From Candidatus Scybalomonas excrementigallinarum (GTDB lineage Bacteria; Bacillota; Clostridia; Lachnospirales; Lachnospiraceae), in contig DVIZ01000169.1 of assembly GCA_018710905.1 (NCBI GenBank), positions 1 to 39,661 on the forward strand: a DNA stretch of 39,661 bases, written 5' to 3'. The first letter of the stretch is position 1; each line of letters begins with the position of its first letter. The position numbers and the translations under genes are program-made. The notes under the pieces were generated by a model. That model was given only the letters and a program-made list of their open reading frames with translations, did not search any database and was not told the DNA's origin. Of the stretch, positions 35,048-39,661 are shown piece by piece.

Positions 35048-36208
35048 ATGATTCGAGTATTCGTAAAATTTTTTATTAAAGATTATGAGAATATCCACGA
35101 TGCCAGTGTGCGCCAAGCCTATGGAATGTTAGGTGGAGGGCTTGGAATCGCTTGCAATCTGATTCTATTTCTAGCCAAGTTAATTGCGGGTATTATGACG
35201 GGAGCTATTTCCATTATGGCAGATGCCTTTAACAATTTATCAGATGCAGGAAGTTCTATTGTAACGCTGATTGGATTTAAGTTAGCAGGGAAACCAGCCG
35301 ATAAAGAACACCCATTTGGACACGGGCGTATGGAATATTTAGCAGGACTTTTTATTTCCGCAGCGATTATGCTTGTTGGATGGCAACTTGGAACTTCTTC
35401 CATTGATAAAATTTTGCATCCAGAAGAAGTAACTTATCGTATGTTATCCATTATCATTCTAATCGGATCTGTGCTTGTAAAGTTTTGGATGGCGTCTTAC
35501 AATCGATATTTGGGAAATAAAATTCAATCCGCCACCATGAAGGCGACGGCTATGGACAGTTTAAGTGATTGTATTGCTACGACAGCAGTATTGCTCAGTA
35601 TTGCCATTGGCTATTTTACAGATTTACAAGTCGATGGAATTGCAGGACTTATTGTTTCTATCTTTATTTTTATAGCAGGAATTAATGCGATGAAGGATAC
35701 GGTACAGCCTCTGTTAGGGCAGGCTCCAGATGCTGAGTTTGTAAAAGGGATTGAGCGAGTTGTTATGTCTCACAGTGCGATTGTTGGAATTCATGATATG
35801 ATGGTTCATGACTATGGTCCGGGAAGAGTGATGGTATCTCTTCATGCGGAAATTCCAGTAGAAATGGATTTTATGGAAGCTCATGATATTATTGATGATA
35901 TTGAAATGGATATAAAAAATGAATTTCAATGTGATATTACGATTCATATGGATCCCGTTGTATTAGAGGACGAGAAAACCAATCAAATGAGAGAGAGAGT
36001 AAAAGGAATTGTAGAAAGCGTAGAAAATGATTTGACAATGCATGATTTCCGCATGACAACAGGACCACTCCGTACGAATTTAATCTTTGATGTGGTCGTT
36101 CCATATGATAGTAAAAAGACGGATAAAGAAATTAAAGAAGAGATTACAGAACAAGTGTCGCAGATAGGAGAAAATTATTATGCGAGAGTACAAATTGATA
36201 AAGGATAA
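35048..36208 (+). CDS. Cation diffusion facilitator family transporter
   Basis: This membrane antiporter exports divalent cations (Zn2+, Mn2+, Fe2+ or similar). The 386 residues include six membrane helices (to about 225), with the metal-site pattern MADAFNNLSDAGSS in helix 2, GHGRMEYLAGL, and TAMDSLSDCIAT in helix 5, then a cytosolic zinc-transporter dimerisation domain with GIHDMMVHDYGPG and DITIHMDP. The DxxxD pattern in helices 2 and 5 resembles Mn/Fe-type members. The long C-terminal extension is typical of clostridial forms. AAAGGAGA precedes the start. It is monocistronic. Confidence 0.92.
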   Translation: MIRVFVKFFIKDYENIHDASVRQAYGMLGGGLGIACNLILFLAKLIAGIMTGAISIMADAFNNLSDAGSSIVTLIGFKLAGKPADKEHPFGHGRMEYLAGLFISAAIMLVGWQLGTSSIDKILHPEEVTYRMLSIIILIGSVLVKFWMASYNRYLGNKIQSATMKATAMDSLSDCIATTAVLLSIAIGYFTDLQVDGIAGLIVSIFIFIAGINAMKDTVQPLLGQAPDAEFVKGIERVVMSHSAIVGIHDMMVHDYGPGRVMVSLHAEIPVEMDFMEAHDIIDDIEMDIKNEFQCDITIHMDPVVLEDEKTNQMRERVKGIVESVENDLTMHDFRMTTGPLRTNLIFDVVVPYDSKKTDKEIKEEITEQVSQIGENYYARVQIDKG

Positions 36209-36216
36209 AGGATTTG

Positions 36217-36249
36217 AAAAAGTACAAGAGTTTTTCTTGTACTTTTTTT
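36217..36249. terminator. Terminator after the cation transporter, possibly bidirectional
   Basis: AAAAAGTACAAG and CTTGTACTTTTTT flank a short AGTTTTT loop. It lies between the converging cation transporter and TraX genes. Confidence 0.85.
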
Positions 36250-36320
36250 ATTTATGTGAAGGCAATGAGTCAAATAGAAATGTTTGTATTTAGTTGTATT
36301 TATTCCAATAAAATAGAAAG

Positions 36321-37193
36321 TTAAATTACAAAAAAAGACAGGAAAAAGAATAAAATGATATGAAGTGGATAAAACAGATAGAAAAAATATTTTATTTTTT
36401 GCCCCTGCTCATGATTATACAATAATAGTAATGGAAGAGAAAAAATCATAATCCATTGATATTGGGTTGTAAAGATATTACCACCAGTAGCCGTAATATC
36501 GATACCTACAATTACTGATAGAAAATACTCGAGTCCAGAAGATATCTCATATCCGAACAAAGGAATATGAGCTCGTATTTTCCATAACAGTATAGGGATT
36601 ATATTACTAGCATTTAAGAAGGTAACTACCAAAATAAATAGTATGTATGTTACAGTCATATGCAAATTTTTTTCATAGAATAAGTAAAATAAGACTCCGA
36701 GTGTAACAAAGAGAAATCCTCCTTCTAAAGTTAAAATACTTCCTAATAATGCAGGAATAAAATAAAAATATATATTTTCAGTATTTGCATTACTCGTTGC
36801 AGCTAAATATCCACATAATGTACAAGCGAATATTTGATAGATGATAAAGATGGATAGATATATTTTTTTCTTATGTAAATCTTTATGCCCGATATCTAAA
36901 ATTGAGATAAGTAATGCGGTAATAAATAGAGTCCTAAAAAAATTTAAATCCACATGGGAAAATGTTTGAAAAATGGCCATTATAACACTCATTGAATAGA
37001 GTCTAAATAGATATCTTTTTTTTGAGCTCGTATATTTTATACTATTTACAACGCAAAATAGAAAAATAGGTGCAGAAATTCTTCCGATCCAATGAAAAAT
37101 TAATGTAATATAAGTGGCATTTGGAAAAAAGTAAGCAATGTGGTCTAATATCATAGTGATAGTTGCTATGATTTTAAGTTGAAATAAGTTCAT
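36321..37193 (-). CDS. TraX-family membrane protein
   Basis: The 290 residues form about eight to nine membrane segments. N-terminal LKIIATITMILDHIAYF and C-terminal KIKYFFYLFYPLHIILFF are the TraX family signatures, with the conserved Asp-His and Tyr-Pro-x-His. TraX of the F plasmid acetylates pilin; chromosomal members in Clostridia are thought to be acyltransferases of unknown substrate. No conjugation genes are nearby. A palindromic TTGTGCTAATACAA site lies 55 bases before its start. Confidence 0.82.
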   Translation of the reverse strand: MNLFQLKIIATITMILDHIAYFFPNATYITLIFHWIGRISAPIFLFCVVNSIKYTSSKKRYLFRLYSMSVIMAIFQTFSHVDLNFFRTLFITALLISILDIGHKDLHKKKIYLSIFIIYQIFACTLCGYLAATSNANTENIYFYFIPALLGSILTLEGGFLFVTLGVLFYLFYEKNLHMTVTYILFILVVTFLNASNIIPILLWKIRAHIPLFGYEISSGLEYFLSVIVGIDITATGGNIFTTQYQWIMIFSLPLLLLYNHEQGQKIKYFFYLFYPLHIILFFFLSFFVI

Positions 37194-38071
37194 TTCGTTC
37201 CTCCGCGATTTTTTGTGTATTTAGCTTATTAAAATAATAGTGATACATTGTGCTAATACAAATTAACAAAATATATAAAAAGTACAGAAAATTTTTTATC
37301 AAATATACTGTAAAAAATTAATTGTTTGTTTTTTACTATTTCAACTGTAGAATAAAATAGAGAATTGAATGATAAACAAAGGGGTATCCAAATATTTTAG
37401 TAATAAGCCTTGAGCAAAGATGATGAAGCTTTTTTATTAGATACTCGATATGAAACTGGTCATTCAATTGAGAAAAAATATTTTTTATTCCCCTTATTTT
37501 TGTTATCAATTATATAATATATACATATTCATTGCAATAGTAACAAGGGTTTTTCTGTCTGTTTCTTGATTATATATAAAATATCGGATATTAGTATAAA
37601 ATTTTCCTAAAAAGTCATAGACATTACACTATAATTTTATTAACACGTTGTACTAATACAAATTAAAAATGTTTATATTTATAAAGATGCTTGAGTAAAC
37701 TTACAAACTGGTAAAAGAAAGTCATTTACAATGTCATAGGAAGCTAATTCTATTGGAGTTCCTGAATTAAGAAGGTACAATGCATATATAGTCACTATTC
37801 ACAGTGAAATAGCTTATATGTAATAAGTGTAGTGTGACAGTCCCTTAGTAATTCCATAACTTATAAAAGAGTCGAGTATCTTCGATGAAAATGAAGAGGA
37901 CTATATAGATTGATAAACGAAGATGCATAATGTTTTTTATAAAAAATACCAAACATTTTATGAGGCAATTCTTGTAATTTCATCGTAAAGGCTAATAGTT
38001 TTTTTATTTGAATTAACTAGAACAACGTGTAACAGTATGTGAATTTTATAAAAAATAAAGGAGAAGATTTT
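37194..38071. other. Gene-poor, AT-rich stretch between TraX and the small secreted protein
   Basis: Nearly 900 bases with no credible gene on either strand; all frames are broken by frequent stops. It contains the two 19-bp sites at 37248 and 37648. Near 38018-38034 the bottom strand reads TTACACGTTGTTCTAG, similar to TAACACGTTGTACTAA at 37641. I see no known RNA or transposase fragment that I can support. Confidence 0.5.
37248..37666. repeat. Two near-identical 19-bp dyad sites exactly 400 bp apart
   Basis: TTGTGCTAATACAAATTAA (37248-37266) and TTGTACTAATACAAATTAA (37648-37666) differ at one base. The core TTGTACTAATACAA is a TTGTA/TACAA dyad, so it could bind a dimeric regulator. The first copy lies in the TraX promoter region. 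Confidence 0.75.
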
Positions 38072-38551
38072 ATGAGAAGATTCAAAAAAAATTTTGTGAT
38101 TTCAGCAATTGCACTTACAATGTTTTTAGGAACACCAATTTTAAATAGTACAGCCGTAAAAGCAGCAGATATAAGTGGATTAGAGGTTGCTGAGCAAATG
38201 AATATAGGCGTGTCGTTTGAAGATGAAATTCAAAGATCTGTTGCAAGACCTACAGAGGTATGGAATATTGCAACAAAGGGACAATATGATTTTGCTGGTA
38301 GTGCAAATTATCAAGCATTATATACCAATTATAAGTTTAAAGGAAAGACAAGTTATAAGGTTTATATCAAAAATACTGGTAATAGTGCAATTACAGTAAA
38401 GGCAAAACGTCTTACTAAGACATATGCTACAACTAAAATTAGTGCTGGTAAAACAGGTTCATTTGAATTTTCTAATATTCAAAGTGATACTGAATTTTAC
38501 ATAGTTTTTGAATCAAATGATAGTTATTCCTTTGAGGGATATATTAAATAA
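38072..38551 (+). CDS. Small secreted protein of unknown function
   Basis: I do not recognise the family. The 159 residues start with a clear signal peptide (RRFKK, hydrophobic core, cleavage near VKAAD at about 32), leaving a mature protein of about 127 residues. The mature part is rich in Thr, Ser, Asn and aromatic residues with alternating strand patterns (YKVYIKNTGNSAITVKAKR, GKTGSFEFSN, TEFYIVFESND), suggesting one beta-sandwich domain. There is no cysteine, lipobox or wall anchor, so it should be released. The start at 38072 has AAGGAG eight bases upstream. It is a single-gene unit with its own terminator. Confidence 0.75.
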   Translation: MRRFKKNFVISAIALTMFLGTPILNSTAVKAADISGLEVAEQMNIGVSFEDEIQRSVARPTEVWNIATKGQYDFAGSANYQALYTNYKFKGKTSYKVYIKNTGNSAITVKAKRLTKTYATTKISAGKTGSFEFSNIQSDTEFYIVFESNDSYSFEGYIK

Positions 38552-38660
38552 TTTGAGTTATAGCTGTTATTTTAATGATTAAAAAATTCTAAAGTGGAAC
38601 CTGCTAAAAATTTATTTTATTAACATGATAGTTATCAAAGAAAGATTAATATAAAATATA

Positions 38661-38693
38661 AAAAACGTGTTCTTTTTCTGAACACGTTTTTTT
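38661..38693 (+). terminator. Terminator of the small secreted protein gene
   Basis: AAAAACGTGTTC (38661-38672) pairs with GAACACGTTTTT (38680-38691), followed by more T. Confidence 0.9.
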
Positions 38694-38733
38694 ATATTTT
38701 ATTTTGATTTTTATAAAAAGTGAAAATATGAGA

Positions 38734-38792
38734 TTGACAAAAAAAGGAACCTATTGTATTATTGTATTAACAACTTAGTACAAAAATACAAT
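38734..38792 (+). promoter_or_regulatory. Promoter and dyad operator of the YtrA-type regulator operon
   Basis: TTGACA (38734-38739) and TATTAT (38757-38762) are 17 bases apart. Overlapping and following the -10 is ATTGTATT (38761-38768) with its inverse AATACAAT (38785-38792), plus TTAGTACAA at 38775-38783, the inverse of half of the sites near TraX. Autoregulation by the downstream GntR protein is the natural reading. Confidence 0.7.
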
Positions 38793-38826
38793 TAAAATAA
38801 AAAGAAACAAAGAAAGGAGTTTTGTT

Positions 38827-39198
38827 ATGGCATGGGAGATTAAAGCTGATAGGCCTGTCTACGCGCAGTTAATAGAACAGATTCAGCAGAAGATTATTTG
38901 TGGGGAATATCCGCTAGGAAGCCGACTTCCATCAGTAAGGGATATGGCGGCAGAAGCGGCAGTCAATCCAAATACAATGCAAAAAGCGTTGGCAGAGTTA
39001 GAGCGAACAGGACTTTTATATTCACAAAGAACAAGTGGACGATTTATTACTGAGGACAAGGAGTTGATGATGATGATGAGAGAATCTATCGCGAAAGAAC
39101 AGATAAAACAATTTGTAGATCAAATGCAAAGACTTGGTTTTAGTTTAGAAGAAATTTGTGATATGGTGAAAAAAGTGGAGAAGGAGATGGAGTCATGA
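38827..39198 (+). CDS. GntR-family regulator, YtrA subgroup
   Basis: The 123-residue repressor has the short YtrA layout: a winged helix (VYAQLIEQIQQKIICGEYPLG, LPSVRDMAAEAAVNPNTMQKALAELERTGL, SQRTSGRFIT) followed by only about 50 residues of dimerisation helices. Members usually control the ABC transporter gene they precede, as here, where the ATPase start overlaps this stop (ATGA). AAAGGAG lies before the ATG. Confidence 0.92.
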   Translation: MAWEIKADRPVYAQLIEQIQQKIICGEYPLGSRLPSVRDMAAEAAVNPNTMQKALAELERTGLLYSQRTSGRFITEDKELMMMMRESIAKEQIKQFVDQMQRLGFSLEEICDMVKKVEKEMES

Positions 39199-39661
39199 AC
39201 TTATTAGAATGTAAAAATTTAAGCAAATACTATTCTGGGAAATGTGCTCTTGATCGTATCGATTTAACGATTGAAAGTGGAAAGATTGTTGGTCTCTTAG
39301 GACCAAACGGAAGCGGAAAAAGCACTTTGATTAAAATGATCAGTGGGTTATTAAAACCATCCGATGGGAAATTGAAAGTAGCGGGAAAAGACGTTGGAGT
39401 GGAAACAAAAAAAATCGTTTCCTATCTACCCGATCACGATTATTTAAATGACTGGATGAAAGTAGAAGATATTATTACGATGTTTGAAGAGTTTTATGAT
39501 GACTTTGATCGAAAAAGAGCGGTAGATATGATTACAAAGCTGAATATTGATACAAAGCAACAGCTGAAAAACCTTTCAAAAGGAACAAAGGAAAAGGTAC
39601 AATTAATTCTTGTAATGAGCCGTCATGCCAACTTATATTTATTAGATGAACCAATTGGTGG
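39195..39661 (+). CDS. ABC transporter ATP-binding protein, cut by the window end
   Basis: The first 155 residues are visible: Walker A GPNGSGKST, Q-loop area SYLPDHDYL, signature LSKGTKEK and Walker B NLYLLDEP. The rest lies beyond the window. Its ATG overlaps the stop of the YtrA-type gene by four bases, with GGAG inside that gene as ribosome site. In such operons a permease normally follows. The role is unknown; relatives respond to cell-wall antibiotics. Confidence 0.9.
   Translation, partial: MNLLECKNLSKYYSGKCALDRIDLTIESGKIVGLLGPNGSGKSTLIKMISGLLKPSDGKLKVAGKDVGVETKKIVSYLPDHDYLNDWMKVEDIITMFEEFYDDFDRKRAVDMITKLNIDTKQQLKNLSKGTKEKVQLILVMSRHANLYLLDEPIG

Noticed and set aside
36321-37193. TraX as a sign of a conjugative element
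   Set aside because: No relaxase, coupling protein, type IV secretion gene, integrase or attachment site accompanies it, and TraX-family genes are common on chromosomes.

Overview
The window looks like chromosomal DNA of a low-GC, spore-forming, anaerobic gut-type Clostridia, most likely a member of the Lachnospiraceae. The reasons are the AT-rich genes with strong AGGAGG-type ribosome sites, the veg-sipL-ispE-gntR block with the clostridial spore coat protein SipL, the sporulation protein YtaF, a reverse rubrerythrin with a PerR regulator, and a large secreted M26-type metalloprotease. The genus is an inference. I see no rRNA, tRNA, CRISPR array, intact IS element or prophage.

Layout. 1-2400: a BrnQ amino-acid carrier, then a hairpin-rich intergenic region with a dispersed repeat. 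2403-9205: a purine salvage/degradation cluster, with a guanine-class riboswitch, guanine deaminase, an AzgA-type purine permease and a three-subunit xanthine dehydrogenase (Mo, FAD, 2Fe-2S). Together these would take up guanine or hypoxanthine and convert it through xanthine to urate. The riboswitch terminator uses the aptamer's own P3 and P1 strands, the layout of an ON switch, which fits induction of catabolism by substrate. 9206-13752: a second repeat copy, a small lipoprotein, veg with a near-consensus promoter, sipL, ispE and an FCD-type GntR regulator. 13753-22200: a repeat copy, a Fic-fold protein that has lost its catalytic residues, a 2047-residue secreted zinc protease with duplicated GLUG modules on both sides of the catalytic domain, and a short, probably degenerate alpha/beta hydrolase.

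22200-27900: oxidative-stress genes (reverse rubrerythrin and PerR, each with a promoter followed by the same palindromic operator), a Ca2+-type P-ATPase, and an AraC regulator followed by YtaF. 27900-36250: an ABC-2-like exporter pair with a GNAT acetyltransferase, another repeat copy, a LolD/MacB-type ABC ATPase with a 904-residue double FtsX permease behind a palindromic operator, and a cation diffusion facilitator. 36250-39661: a TraX-family membrane protein, an AT-rich gene-poor stretch with two near-identical 19-bp sites exactly 400 bp apart, a small secreted protein of unknown function, and a YtrA-type GntR regulator followed by an ABC ATPase cut by the window end.

The points most worth following up are the guanine ON-type switch, the sipL ribosome site buried in the veg terminator, the degenerate Fic protein, the dispersed repeat family, and the shared dyads around TraX and the YtrA operon.
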